Positions 46,582 to 59,582 of a stretch of 64,000 nt of DNA are shown one piece after another (the first letter of the stretch is position 1; every line of letters begins with the position of its first letter). The notes below the pieces were generated by a model. It did not search any database and had not been told where the DNA came from. It saw only the letters and a list, made by a program, of their open reading frames with translations. Source of the DNA: Aquilaria yunnanensis (lineage: Eukaryota > Streptophyta > Magnoliopsida > Malvales > Thymelaeaceae); the NCBI GenBank assembly GCA_039654915.1, contig CM077596.1:76881751-76945750 (forward strand). Reading direction: 5' to 3'. The position numbers and the translations under genes were made by a program.

Positions 46582-48382
46582 AGGATATGTATTCATGACT
46601 CATGTCCGTGGTTCAGAAAAGTGTAATTTCTGTCTCGCTCTCACATCAGCTTCGAGTTCAACCACTGCAACAGAACAAACTGGTTCCCGTTCTTCATCAT
46701 CCATTTGTTGAAAGCAAACTTTATACATAATTTACGATCAGATTAATTGCAATTTTCTGATCAGCTTTGCGATTGAAAGCTCTCTTTTTTTTTAAAAAAA
46801 AAAAAAAGATAAAGATAAAGGTGAATATAAGAAGGGTATGGCAGACTAGCTACCCAGGGTGACCCAGGTTCCAAAATTATATTTTTTACAAGCGAATTTG
46901 ACCATTACTTTAAAATTTACAATTTTAAGAAGGGTAGCTCCGCCCCCTGCTAACTAGCTTATATACCATGCAAGAATAGCTTATGTTTGATCGAGTCTTA
47001 GACAAAGGCATGGTAGACTTGAATTGAACTGCATAATTTAAAAGAAAAAATCTTGAAGGGCTTTTTTTCCCCTTTCTTGTAAGGGTTTAGGGTGACCATT
47101 TGTGCGCGCATGTGAGCCCGATCGAGTTGAAACTATTACTCTTGAATTGGATCGCATGATTGAAGAAAATATTTCTTTTCGAAAAATTCCAATGCAGCCG
47201 CAGCAGGTCCACATCCGCATGAGCCAACTTTCGTTGACATTGTCCCCGTTTTTTTTTAACAAAATATACTTCATTCTAATTAATAATAAATTAAATGATA
47301 TTTTATAGGTTAACAACGATATAAGACTTTAAAAAATAATAGAAGAAATAAAAGAAAACCCAACCAGATTCAGATCAAAGTTCGAATTTGATCATAAACG
47401 GAGGTCGTAGAGACAAGATTTCAGGAGGGGGCGGCACAAGGCAAGATCTAGCGTGTTCTTTTTTTTTTTGTTGACATTTTCTATAACCATTCAATAATAC
47501 TTGGAGATACTTCCATAGACGCCACATGTGGATTGGTTGAAATACCCAATTAAAAGAAAAAACTTGAAAGGAAATAGAATAAAACAAAAATGCTTAATAA
47601 ATTAATTATATAGCTATAAATAAATAACCATACGACGGCGACTGTGAACATGAAATTTGGTAATAAATAACAATTGCCTTTCAATCGTGACCCGTCCCGT
47701 GTAACTGCAACCTCGATTCCAAGCCTCTCGCTTCCGCGCCATCGACTGGCGGATGTCATCCCGAACTTAAAAGTGACATTTATAGGTGCATGCATCAACA
47801 TCATGCATGTGCTCGTCGTTACGGCTTGGAATGGGTTACCTACAGGTGGGCCCAGGTCTTTGGTTTTCCGGGTTAGTTTCAACACACCTGAACGACAGCA
47901 TGCCAGCACCTGCTGTTATGCCGACTTTAAGCATATAAATCTTCATGCAAGCAGCTGCAGCAGCATCGCCAGATGCTAAAAGACGTTAGCCAAGCCCTCA
48001 AAACATGTCCAAAATCCAGAAAAACAAAAAGGAAAGAAAAAGAGTGATTAGAGAGTGAGAGTTAAGCACGGAGACACACAGAAACATGAATATCTTGAAT
48101 ACAACATCCAAAGCCCCAATCCACTTGAAAAATAAGCCCCCAAAACATGATTTGTACCTGTCCCCCCCTGTTAACCACTCTCGATGCCTACAGTTTCAGA
48201 AACTGGAGGAGTACCTAATTGTTGTTACAAGGGACAAGCAATCAGTCCTAAAGCTCCATTTACATCTCTGTTATATAAACATGATATAAAGTATAAACAA
48301 ATTACAATCTCAAAGTCTGCCACTCAAGAGGGATTATTCACATGAATGGAGATGTCATACTGAGGTTGATGCATAAACTACA
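46582..48382. other. Intergenic, no gene supported
   Basis: 46855-46945 has wording seen in decayed plant repeats ('gggtagctccgccccctgct'). 47550-47980 is GC-richer and open on both strands (119 codons minus, 101 plus) with no recognisable domain. 48000-48382 is probably 3' UTR of the S-acyltransferase gene. Confidence 0.35.
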
Positions 48383-51011
48383 TCAAACCTCAACATCAGA
48401 TCGTATTGGAAAATCTAGTCCATGTAAAGCTGGTACGTTGCTCAAATCTTCTTTTGAGAAAAATGGGAAGAACCAATACGCCTTCTTTGTGCCAAACACC
48501 TGCAACCCAAAGACGAACATATATTAGAAGGTTTGGTCATATCATATGGATTACCTAGAAGGACAAGGGCTCCCATTTCCCGGTAAGTTTTTATGCAAAG
48601 CCTGCTTTTGAAAAGTAAATCATTAATTTCAGAAACTTGAATAGTAGAGATGCTGCATTATGAGATAAGGTGAGGAAACAAAAAAAAATAAAAATCAAGT
48701 TTTTGTGCAACTTATTTTTCCAACTATAACCCCAGATATTCAACTTAAGAATGACTTCACATTTGCCACCAATAAGAAATGAAAATTGGGAGAACATCAT
48801 TCAAAGCGTGCCAAACTGGTTACCTGTTCAAAATTCTTCTTTCTACCCATGTCATATTTCCATCGGAGTGTGCCTTTCTTCTCATAAACCTGAAAATCCA
48901 TTCGATTGGTAACATCAAATAGTTTTAACTTCATTCCCTTGTTCAAAACTGGTAGTTTTATAAGTAGATTAGAAGCATCTTTAGGTGGTCAAAATATTTG
49001 GATGCCTTTCAAAGCAATTTTGTAGCATGAAACTCATGTTTTAGGGGGAACTGCATTGATGGTTTTTTTTTTTTTTTTAATTTTTGGCTCTACAGGACTA
49101 TATTATTTACTTATTAATGTATCATCACTTCAATTGTCCACATAAAATAAGAGATGGGCATGATGGCCATATAGAAGGAATAAGCACTATAATTACCTCT
49201 ATGGAGGTTGTGTTGCTTGAAAGGAGTGATGCATGCATAACTATGAAACAAAGAAGGCTTAGGGCAAAAGCCAAATTAAGAACTGCATCAAGTTACATAA
49301 TCTGTAAGAAACACGAAACAATGAGGATCCAGACTAAGGATATTCTGAGGTATTCAATGAGTGGGTCACATCTCACCAAAAGCCAAAAAAACTATTGCTA
49401 GACTTCCAGGAGATGATGAATGATTCATGGCTTTGCTAAAGAACTTTACAAAACTTGGCAGCAACACCAGTGCGTCCAACAATGTCTCCAAAAATGTATA
49501 AACCTTTTTCAAGGGATAAACAAATATTAAACGTAGATCACAATGCATCTTTTAGCTATATGAGACAGCTTTAACTACTTGCATTGCATATTACTCAACC
49601 CACTTCATGAACACAGCTCAAGCTGCAACAGGATAAAATTTTCAAAACACAGAGGATATCAATCCATCAACAAGTTATGCAAAGTGGACAATATAGTTAT
49701 AAAAAAGAAAAAAAAAACTATGAGTTAGAGGAGATTGTTGAGTTTTTATTCATGTTGTGGAAAGCCTCCATTCCTGAAAAAGGCATTATGAATTGCATAC
49801 TATTTTCCATACAAATCCCCATTTCAGCACCACTCTTGGACCAGATCATACACAGATTAAGAATCGTTGAATCAATACAGAAGCAACAGGAGGTATTACC
49901 AAGAAAAGGAGAAAAAACTTATAGTTGCGTGCTCCAACACAATTCACAACCCACACACAGTGGTGGTCCATCTTAAGAACACATCTATGGCCTACAGATG
50001 AATAACACAGAAACTGGTCAGTTGGCTCATGCACAGCAGAGGCAGAGAAATAGCCTATTTGCTTGACACTTATTCTTATCATTCAAACAAATCAAACTAA
50101 CATTTCCAACGAGGCAAAACAGTACATGAGATGTAGAGAAATACTAGTACACTTCATATTAAAACAGCATGGCAATAGACATGGGTCATTGTACTGGGAG
50201 AACAGAGAGAATGTTTTAAAAATATAATGACACAAGTCCAGTACATTACAGAAATGCAATTCTCCCATTTTCTATTTGCATGGTAACCAGAACATCATGC
50301 AGCTGATGCTGAAAGAAATGAAACTCAAAGTGAGTGGATTATTCAAAATTCCATTAAAATCAATCCACATATTTAAGTGAGCTTGAATAATGAAACCTTT
50401 TCAATTCTAGTGACCAAGAGAAGTAACCAGCTTGAACACTAATAACTACTTTAAGCAGGTAAACGAGACTCCATCTGGCTTACAAACAGAGCAATGATGA
50501 CAACGAGGGGGCTTGCTGTTCTGGCAATGGGCGCAGTAACCAGCTCGCAGCCTTCTCTCCGTAGCATCAGAAGCTTCCAACACCCCTTCATCTGCGGATG
50601 TCAAGCAACCACTAGCTGCCTCTAAATTATCATCTTCTGCTCTCAGTCTTGAATTATCCGGGACGGAACCAGGGTCCGTAAAAACCACCATAAAATAGCT
50701 CCACAGCAACATTACAAGCTATAGGACAGCAGAAATTCCCATTTCAGCTCAACCGAAACAACAGCAGAATTAATTGCGGGAAAATAGCATTTGTTACCGA
50801 ACTTTGGAACTAAAGAAGTTACCAGGATATGAAATACTACGACGATTGCAAATGATAAGATAGAACGGCCTCCACCGTGGAGCAACTGAGGACCCCAGGT
50901 GAGCAAGACGACGGCGTTGTAGGAGATGGCGACGATTCCGGAAACGAGAAGAATCATGAAATAGCCGAGGACTTTGAGGCCGGAGCAGAGCTTGAAGAAG
51001 TTGATCTCCAT
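48383..51011 (-). CDS. PAT: DHHC-type protein S-acyltransferase, PAT13/PAT14-like
   Basis: Seven exons join in phase: 51011-50823, 50718-50484, 49991-49900, 49503-49377, 49282-49197, 48889-48824 and 48499-48383, giving 303 residues. The zinc-binding Cys-rich domain reads [19 protein letters not shown], then [13 protein letters not shown], with the catalytic DHHC at residues 150-153; exon 2 ends inside the codon of Cys142. Four hydrophobic spans (about 13-38, 50-75, 165-190, 215-235) give the usual topology with the catalytic loop in the cytosol. The TTxE motif is present (TTSIE, 239-243). Length and exon text fit the Arabidopsis PAT13/PAT14 group of Golgi-type enzymes that palmitoylate membrane proteins. 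The segment after TDPGSVP is acidic (about residues 83-110) and differs from the Arabidopsis text. No disruption is seen. Confidence 0.92.
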
Positions 51012-51640
51012 AATGCGAGCGAATCGGCGACTTATACTGAAGTTGGGAGCTTTCGGGATAGGTTTACGTGTCCGCGGCGGGAATAAGCGTCTCCATAGGC
51101 TGGAAGCCAGGTTTAGGGTGCTTGTCGATGGAATTGGAACTTGGTTGGTGTAGAAATCGGAAAGACGAACAGAATCTGATTGGCCGGAAGGGATTAATGT
51201 TGAGGCGAAATAGGGTTTGTAGCGATCCAGCTGATTAGAGTACCTAATTAAGATGAAGAACTTTGGTTAACTTGCTAGCAACAATTGGTGCGTAAAATTA
51301 CCATTTTAAATTTTTAAAATAAAACAAAACCAGGAAGAAGAAGAAGAATAGATGGGCCTGCCATGGTAAGGCCTAAGCCCATATACCTGAGCCTGTCCGA
51401 ATAGCGTTCAGCGTTCTTTACCCAACTAGCTGTGGACCATTATCCAAGGTACTTCGATGCATGATTGCGACGCCATTGTGGCAGACTGGCAGATCCTCAT
51501 GTTCTGATTTTTCCCATTATAACAAACAACATAACTTTTCTATCATGGATATAATATACATATGTCTAATTAGATGTAGTGTTTATTTTACTCTTTTAAC
51601 TCTTATTATTTCAACAAATTTCTTATAATTATATTTTCTC
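51012..51640. other. Upstream region of the S-acyltransferase gene
   Basis: Probably promoter and 5' UTR up to about 51250, then AT-rich sequence without a gene. Confidence 0.35.
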
Positions 51641-52385
51641 CAATAAATAGAAAATAGTGCACCAGACGAGATACAAATAGGAGAGACGCTTCACTGCGGC
51701 TGCAACGGTGAGATGAGAGCAGCACGGTGTGATGCGATGAAGGCAGCCGAGGTTTTGCAGATGACACTCGGATGATGTGATTCGAGCAAATGATCAGCGG
51801 ACGACTAGTAGATTGAAGCGGCGAGCGAGATGGCGAGGTTGGACCTATAGTGAGGAGAACCTTGACAGATCGCGACAGTGCGATGCACGATTTTAGCTGA
51901 GGTTCGACAGACGACACTCAAATGATGTGATTCGAGCAAACGATCGGTAGATGGCCGACAGATCAAAGCGGCAAGCCAGATCACAAGATCGAACTGGCAA
52001 CGAGGAGAACATGCGACAGATCCCGAGATCGAATGAGAAAAATCGATCAGGCCGGCGGCAAGGAAATCCAAGGCAAGAACGCGAGATCGGGGCGACGGCA
52101 AGGAAATCCAAGGTGAGATTGCAAGATTAGCCCTATAGCAAGGAAATACGAGGCGAAATCCAAGCCAATTTGAGCGCATTCAGAGAGCATTCGGACCGAC
52201 AGTGAGATCGCGACAGCATTCGAAGCGCCAAAATCTGAGCCGATTCAAGCCAAAATCCAGGAGCGAGAGCATTAATCGAAAGAAGAGAAAGAAGAACCGG
52301 TTACAACGGAGATAGATCTAGACGCGACGAAGGTCAATCAAAGGAAGAAACAGAGAGAAGAGACAGGAGGCAAGATGGGCGGCAT
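51640..52385. repeat. GC-rich repeat block with a 150-bp tandem duplication
   Basis: Text around 51761 ('cactcggatgatgtgattcg') returns at 51911 ('cactcaaatgatgtgattcg') with the following 'agcaaa..gatc' also repeated, a period of 150 bases. Further on, 'gcaaggaaatccaaggc' recurs at about 52060, 52100 and 52140. The minus strand is open for 124 codons (51805-52179) and 103 codons (51606-51917) without any recognisable domain. Captured or repeat-derived sequence is more likely than a gene. Confidence 0.55.
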
Positions 52386-52800
52386 GCCAAAAATGATTAT
52401 TTAGACACTTTCAAATATTGATTTAAACATTTTTAAATTTCTATTTAGACACTTCTTTTATTATTTTATATACATTTTTTTATCATGAAAATAAATTATT
52501 TGGGTATTGCTTTAGATATTTTGTCACTTTTCTTATATACTTTTACACATTCATTCAGACATCTTTTTATTGTTTCAATTAGTTATTTTTTAATAGAGTA
52601 AATCGCCTACGTATTAGTCAGACACTTCTAAATATTTGTTTAGACACTTTTACACATTCATTCAGATATTTTTTTATTGTTTCAATTAATTATTTTTGAA
52701 AAGAGTAAAGTATCTATGTATTGGTCAGACACTTCTAAATATTTCTTTAGATACTTTTCGGTATCCATTCAAACACTTTTCATTTTTTTGAATATGACAT
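52386..52800. repeat. Degenerate tandem repeat, about 108-bp period
   Basis: 'tgtttcaatt' occurs at 52571 and 52679, followed both times by 'agt/aat tattttt', 'agagtaaa', 'tatgtatt.gtcagacacttctaaatatt'. The offset is 108 bases. Upstream text ('atttagacacttc') suggests an older third unit. Confidence 0.6.
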
Positions 52801-53089
52801 ATGACGTACACTACGAGATCATGACGTATGACAGTTCGATGGCAGCACCGTCGACGGCACTGGAAGAGATAGCAATAGCAAGCTAAGGTTTTTTTGTAGA
52901 TAATAATATTTTAACTAAAGGTATATTTGTCAAATTTTTTTATGATTTATGCATTATATATAGAAGATTAAGAGATAAGTTACTATATCTTATTAGACAT
53001 AGGTGCATAATAAAAGAACTATAACTTTTCTTTTATTTCTTCTTCCCTTTTTTTTTGAAAAATATTTTTGGTACACATGAAATATTTAA

Positions 53090-54471
53090 GGAAAAATTAC
53101 CTGGACCGGTTGAGGTATAGTCAAACCTAATATTCTGTTAATGACCATAAGGACAGAAAAGAGAAAAATACTCACTTTTTCCCTCCTAACTTTCTTCCCT
53201 AAAAAGTCGCCCCAACAACTTCTACATCTAACAAATTAGAACTCATCTCTCTCCATTCCTTCCAACTGCCCTCCTCCGCCTCCGCCTCCGCCTCCACCAA
53301 GACCTCACCTTCGCTGCCATCAACACTGGCGACCACACCATTAAATTCACGGGAAGATAGAGCAAAATCAATATTTTGATAAGTCCTTCTCAACCACATC
53401 CTCCTTAAGCTCGCAACATAAAATAGATAAAAGAAATTAAGAGGCTGTGCATCAGAGAGATTGCCGAAGACAAATCAACACCAGCAAACACACGGGAATT
53501 ATTAAGAGGCTGTGCATAGATGCCTCAAAAGGTAAGATAATTTTATGGAGATTGCTCCCTCAAAGCATATTTAACACCATCACAGGCAATTGTAAAATCT
53601 CATCAACCAAAAATCCAGTAATTTTAGAAGGAAAAAAAAACCAATAACAGGAATTGAATATGCTGAAAACCAAGAACAGGAAGAACCTCAAAATCCATTT
53701 CAAACTCAGTGAATCTGCTCGATGTCATCACTAACGACGGCCAAAATCAATTAATCGGCAACGACGAAGGGCGTGCGCTGACGACGACGTCATACCAAAT
53801 TCCTCCGAGTCCGACTTCGACGACGTGGCCTGAATCAGTCTTCCCAGACAACGAGGTGGCCCGAAATCCAGAAACTGCCCGACGGCGACGAATCAGTCTT
53901 CCCCGACGACGACACGGCCCGAAACCCAGAAACCCCCCATCTCTGTCGTGCTCCATCTCTCCACGCCATCGTTTTCTCAATCACCCATCAACGCCGTCGT
54001 TTTCTCAATCACCCATCAACGCCGTGTTCCATCTGTCCACGCCGTCGTTTTCTCAATCGCCCGTCCCCACCATCGTTTTCTCAATCCATCGCTCATCGCC
54101 ACCACTCATCGACTAGTTGAAGGTGGAGGTGTCGGCCTTGATGAATGTGGTCGGCTTGCTTGAAGGTGGAGGTGTCGGCCTTGACAAATGTAGTCGGGTA
54201 GGGGCTGTTGGGTTCAGAACTTCAGATCTAGAGATAGGGTTTAGTGATGTGAATGAATAATTCATTTTGGTTTTCAATTGATCAGATTCAGACGTTTAGG
54301 GGCAAGGTTATCTAATAAAGATGGTTTGGAGGGTAAATCAGAGGTTTTCCCTTTTTTGTATTAACAGTTACAAACGGAGTTAAATTTTGAGGGAGGTAAG
54401 TATAGGTAGTTGAAACAGGGAGGACATAAGTGTATGTTTTGCTATAGGTCAGGGTGTTTTGGTAATTTTCC
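53090..54471. mobile_element. Mutator-like TIR element with GC-rich, partly repetitive interior
   Basis: The left end ggaaaaattacctggaccgg with 'tgaggtatag' faces the right end, reversed, ggaaaattaccaaaacaccc with 'tgacctatag'. The flanks AATATTTAA (53081-53089) and AATACTTAA (54472-54480) agree at 8 of 9 bases, a Mutator-type duplication. The interior 53700-54180 is GC-rich, open on both strands, and carries a short repeat ('ttttctcaatcacccatcaac' type units near 53968-54070). No transposase is seen. Confidence 0.7.
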
Positions 54472-55280
54472 AATACTTAAGGGCAAGAGTTGAAGGGAGA
54501 GAAGATATTCGGGCTTGGGCCAGGTGGCATTATGGACATAGACCCAATCAAGCTGCCTGATACTTGCACCAAGAAATTGCATTGATTGCCATCATCGGAA
54601 TTTCAGGTCTTAACCTTGGGGGAAGATCTCTGCAGTCTACACCTCAAAAAACTGAGGTGAATTCAGGGTGCTTTTTTTTTTTTTATGGTCCTTGTCGTGC
54701 ATGGGGCATATAATCTTTGGCACGCCATTACAAATTTCAACTTGGACAACTTTTAAATAAATTACCACTTACTAGTAATTGCGTTGCTGTTTGTGTAATA
54801 TAATGCAATCAAGTAAATATGATAATAAAATCACTTTAAATATGCATTTGAGATATGAAAATTCATTTTAGACTGTTAAAATTGATTAAAAAAAGGCATA
54901 AGATGACAACAAACTTTTTATGGTAGAATTTAGAATATGTACATCCGTACGTGTATGTATGCAAGAGTTGGTTGGGCTTTGATATGGACCAAAGTGGTAC
55001 CCTAACTTTTTTTATTTCTCGTTAGTGATCCTGGTTGTCATAATAAACCCCCTACATGAGCTCCATTTTTTGGTCACATTTCGATCGGTTGCTCCCGGTT
55101 GTCTACATAAAATCATGGTTGTTGAATCTGCCATTGATAAGTTACAATTTTCTAGTCTTGACTCTTGAATGAGTCATTTCTTACTTGTAGTTATTTGTTT
55201 CAAACGCCTCTAACCATCATCATATTTAGCGGAGGCATTCTTATTTAGTTAGAGGAATACATACACTCCCATGTTTAATA
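54472..55280. other. Intergenic, no gene seen
   Basis: Mixed sequence without a supported frame or element boundary. Confidence 0.3.
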
Positions 55281-55490
55281 CTATCTCTGTCTTAAGTTCT
55301 TTATGCAATTTCAGTTTTTTTTACTTAAATATATTTACATTAATATTTGCTTAAAATTTTCTTAAAAAACTATAAATTTTGTAGTTTCTAAATATAATTT
55401 TTTTAATTTTTTCAGTAAATATTAATATAAATAAATTTAAGTCAAATTTAAGTAAAAAAACTGCATTAATGCAAAGAGCTTACAACAGAG
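55281..55490. mobile_element. Stowaway-like MITE, 210 bp
   Basis: Left ctatctctgtcttaag, 'ttctttatgcaatttcagttttttttacttaaa'; right, reversed, ctctgttgtaagctc, 'tttgcattaatgcagtttttttacttaaa'. The inverted match is about 45 bases, and the element is flanked by TA on both sides (55279-55280 and 55491-55492). The interior is noncoding. Confidence 0.65.
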
Positions 55491-56639
55491 TATATAACCA
55501 GACACTTACGGAATTATAAGCCATGCAGAGCTGTTAAATAGTATTGGGTATTATGAAAACACACTGGGCTAACTTGTATTTTGAAGCCTGTTTAGCATGC
55601 TTTATAAAATATTTAATACAATTTTAGACAGTATTCAATATCTTGTCCAATTATAAGTGAAATAATATTTACTGCCCAAAATACAGAAGAGGTTATATGG
55701 TTTGGCAACTTCCAAGGCGAACCATCCCAAAATAATAATTAACCAGAAAAATAGCAGTAGTAATATGTTTACCAACACTCTGAATTTGTTTTTATAGAAT
55801 TGTGATAAACCGGCCAAATTCAACAATTCTAACTACATTCTCCTTTACCCCATTTGATAAGAATTTTGAAAGATTCTTTTTTTTCGATTGGAAGATGAAC
55901 TTTTACATCAAATCTCATTATAACCACCCAAGTTGTAGAGAGAGAAGAGAGAATTTCTCACTCTTGAACTCCCCTTAGCAAACTGTCTTCAAGTAATTTA
56001 GCTATGATTGGTATTTTTTTTTTTTCCTTTTTCTTGATTCCAAACACTTATTTTTCATCTTTTTTTTATACATTTCCAGGAATGGCTTATCCAGAATCAT
56101 ACAAACTAAATGGTATAAAAAATTGCTAACTAGTCTTTCTATAACGCTAAAATTTGCAGATTAGAGTTTTAGATTAGTCCGTAATATAGTGGTAGCCATA
56201 CTAATCTGACAATGACTTCAATAATCACGAAACATAAATTTAGCCTGGTTCAGTGGGCTAAGAATAAGCAAAAAAACTTCAGTCATCTACAGAACAATAA
56301 GAACATACACCAGTGACTAATGCCGGTATTATTGGTATCTAGAAAAAAACGTGCTACCTACAATTTTCCAAGCACAGGTGTCTATGAAACTGAAAGGGAA
56401 CTTGTGAAAGAAACGTGTGAAAGGTCGGGCGAAGTTAGAAACGAGGGACAGGCTGCAGAACACATGAGACACGTGTAGAAAACCTTGCACGCAATTAAGA
56501 AGATTGGAAAATGAGATGCGAGGGACAGATGCAACTTGATTAAGTTGATATTGCAGTTACGTTGTGCAAAATTTAGACTTTTTGTTGGAATTTTTTTTTT
56601 CAAAATACTTATAACGTACAATGGAGGAACGAACGAAAT
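55491..56639. other. Intergenic, no gene seen
   Basis: AT-rich. Short minus-strand ORFs at 55635-55826 and 56382-56621 are hydrophobic or motif-free. Confidence 0.3.
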
Positions 56640-58115
56640 CGAATAAGCATATAAAAAATTAACATGATTTACCTCTTAACTAAGCTGTATTCATAGAAAA
56701 GAAAAATTCACTCGAATAAAATATATAGATTGCAGTAAAAGTATGTTCTTCGTACTCAGACTAACTTATAGTTCTCTTACACATTATGGATAACAACATA
56801 ATATTGCCCTTACACAATTACAAAGTATAAAAATTACAAACAGTTTCTTGTTCTAACCCTCTTTCAAACTTCAAACCTCTAATCTCTCTTGAAACAATCG
56901 TATGTTGCTTCCTCACAACAATTTGTTTTTCTCTCACACTCAAAAGCCTAATGCAACAAGCATTTTCATAGATAATCTTTCGGTTTCGGAACCACTCATC
57001 CTTTCTGAAACTCTCATATCTTGCTTCTTTACAACAATTTGTTTCTCTCACACTCAAATGTATAATGCACCAAGTCTTTTTATAGAGGTCACACCCAAAT
57101 GTAAACCACTTTAAAATACGAAAACTAAATCATAAACAAACAAAAATAAATAAAACTAAATCATAAACAAAATCAAAATCTTTAAGCTTTTTGAATTTGA
57201 GCTAACAAACTCAACAATCTTTACATTGAGTCAAATTATTTATCATGAATATAAACATTATGAACAACAAGACAAACAAAAGCTATTACGAACACACGAA
57301 CATAAGCGACATGAATATAGCCAAAACACAAACACAGCAACAACCGCAAACAACTATGAATAACACGAACGGGACTCCAAACACCAACATCTTGAACATT
57401 AATGCATATCGAATACAATCTTCAATCTTTATACTTAAACCGAGCTGTTGGTACCACATTACAAAACATCCTAAGAAAATTCCCTAGGGCTCCTCTGAAT
57501 AATCCAAACACTCTACCATGGTAAGTATCAAATCATATGCTCCACCAAGCATATAGTAGATGTATACCCTAAGCTTTAACATCACTTGTTGGAAAAAAAT
57601 TTTGAATCACTCATAACACGTAATGAAATAACAAATAAGATCAAATAAGTACATACAAATTTAATATGGTCTAACTTTAAATTAGTTTATATCCACGAAT
57701 GAAAAAAATTTACTCAAACAAAATCCAAAGATTATAGTAGATGTATACCCTTAATGCTCATACTAGCTTATGGATCATCTACACATTATTAATAATCTCA
57801 TAATCTTGCATTCAAAATTCAATCAATTACAAGATATAAAAATCATAAAAAATTTCTCGTCTTAACCCTTTTCAGCCTCTGGAACTCTCCTATCATCTAA
57901 AACCTCATATTTTATCTCTCAACAACAAATAGTTTTTCTCTCATACTTAAATCCTTAACACAACAAGTTTTGTTTATAGGATAAGTCTTTTTATAGGCTA
58001 CACACAAACATAAACCATATCAAAATAAGAAAATTAAATCTTAAATAAATAAAAAAAATAAAGTCAAATTTTAAATAAAATCAAAATCTTTTAACTTACT
58101 GAGTTTGAGACAAAA
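56640..58115. repeat. Pair of diverged direct repeats, about 1 kb apart
   Basis: 56650-57230 and 57600-58115 share text in the same order: 'tagattgcagtaa / agattatagtaga', 'attacaaagtataaaaatta / attacaagatataaaaatca', 'cttgttctaaccct / ctcgtcttaaccct', 'tttttctctcacactcaaa / tttttctctcatacttaaa', 'taaaatcaaaatctttaa'. The offset is about 1010 bases. The first copy contains an internal duplication of about 116 bases ('acaatttg' at 56918 and 57034). The pair may be old LTRs or a segmental duplication; no retroelement coding sequence lies between them. Confidence 0.5.
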
Positions 58116-59582
58116 AAACCTAACACTTTTTTTATAAAGTTTTTTTACAATATCTGACACTAATTCTTGAAATCTTAATTTAAAATACCTATATAATAGT
58201 TTTAATTTGTATGATATTTTTATAGCTAATTGACATTTGAGAATTTTTGTTTTGCATTTACGAAAGGACAATAGATAATTTAAATTGTTAATTAATTGTA
58301 AAACATATTTTCTAGGTCAAAAATTTTCTAATATACAATTACCGAATAGCTTAAATTAAAATTTCAAAAATTGTTGTTGCATAGCAAAAAAAAATATGAT
58401 AAAAGGGTAAATTTTCAGTTATTAGAATATAACTGTGATAGTAATCTAAATTTAGGGCCATAACCGTAAATTACCCAAACGAAAAGGACCCAGAACGCGA
58501 CAAATGAGGCAAAAACAATGTGGAGCGAGAAAATCCTATCCAAGCCTAGCAACTCCTTGTCCACTCATGCTCAACCCCACCAGTGAATGACGTGTGGACC
58601 AAATTACCCTGCCAACGACACGCAAATTTTCGTTTGGGAAAAACTTTGCTTACTCCTATTTTTTTATATATAATTTTAAATGAGTTTTAAAAAGTTGCAA
58701 CTATATAAATAATTAATTATAAAATATTTCAATACTTTTATCTGCCTAATGATTATTTGAATATTTTATTACGAATAATTATTTTAATTTTTCATAAAAA
58801 TTAAAAAATAATAAAAATAATCTTGAGGTTTTTTAATCAATGATGAATGATTTTTATGATTTTTTTTCTCATTCACCTAAAAATTCTAGTGTTTCACAAG
58901 ATTTTAAACATAAACACGTTATGTGTATTACATTTTTAAATAGTTTTTAACTACTTGCACGGACATGCATATGTTTGCACATTTGAATTTAAATCAAGAG
59001 AACTTATATAGAATGTGTAAATGAACTAAAGGTAATTTTATAATACTCATATATATAGTCGCACACAAGTAATACATGTGATAATTAATTTATCCATCTT
59101 TATGCTTTTAAATTATTTTAAGACATGTGAGTATTGATTTATTTCGATGATAAGATAAATGTGTCTTCCTATTAGTTTTTCTTTTGTAATTTAAATTTTA
59201 ACTTTTGTTGCATGTCAATGTGAATTTGTTTACTTAATGGTAGCATTTAGTTTCAATAAGTAATAAGATTGTAAACTACAAATAAAAGAAAAGAAAAAGA
59301 ATATATATCTAACACTTTGAAGTATATACTAGGTTTTAGTATAGAAATTTGAAAATGCAATTCAGATTTGGAGATTTAATACTAATACAAGTTATAAAAT
59401 AAAATATGCAATCCATATCTTTTTCTTTTTTTTTCCCCTCCTTTTGCTTTAGAATTTGTATGAACTACTCTTATTAGTGGACTTATTTTTCTATCATTCT
59501 ACTTATCTTATGTAATATTAAATTATTATATTTTTTAAAATTAATCCATCCATGGGGTGGTATAGAACTAGTTTTCCTTGAT
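58116..59582. other. AT-rich intergenic with a partial repeat
   Basis: 58636-58730 ('gggaaaaactttgcttact', 'aaatgagttttaaaaagttgcaac') is a one-sided copy of the family at 59583 and 60149. The rest is AT-rich with no gene. Confidence 0.4.

Noticed and set aside
51805..52179. 124-codon minus-strand ORF as a gene
   Set aside because: It covers tandem-duplicated repeat sequence and shows no domain or start context.
53709..54116. 135-codon plus-strand ORF as a gene
   Set aside because: Lies inside a TIR element, is open on both strands and contains short tandem units; no family match.
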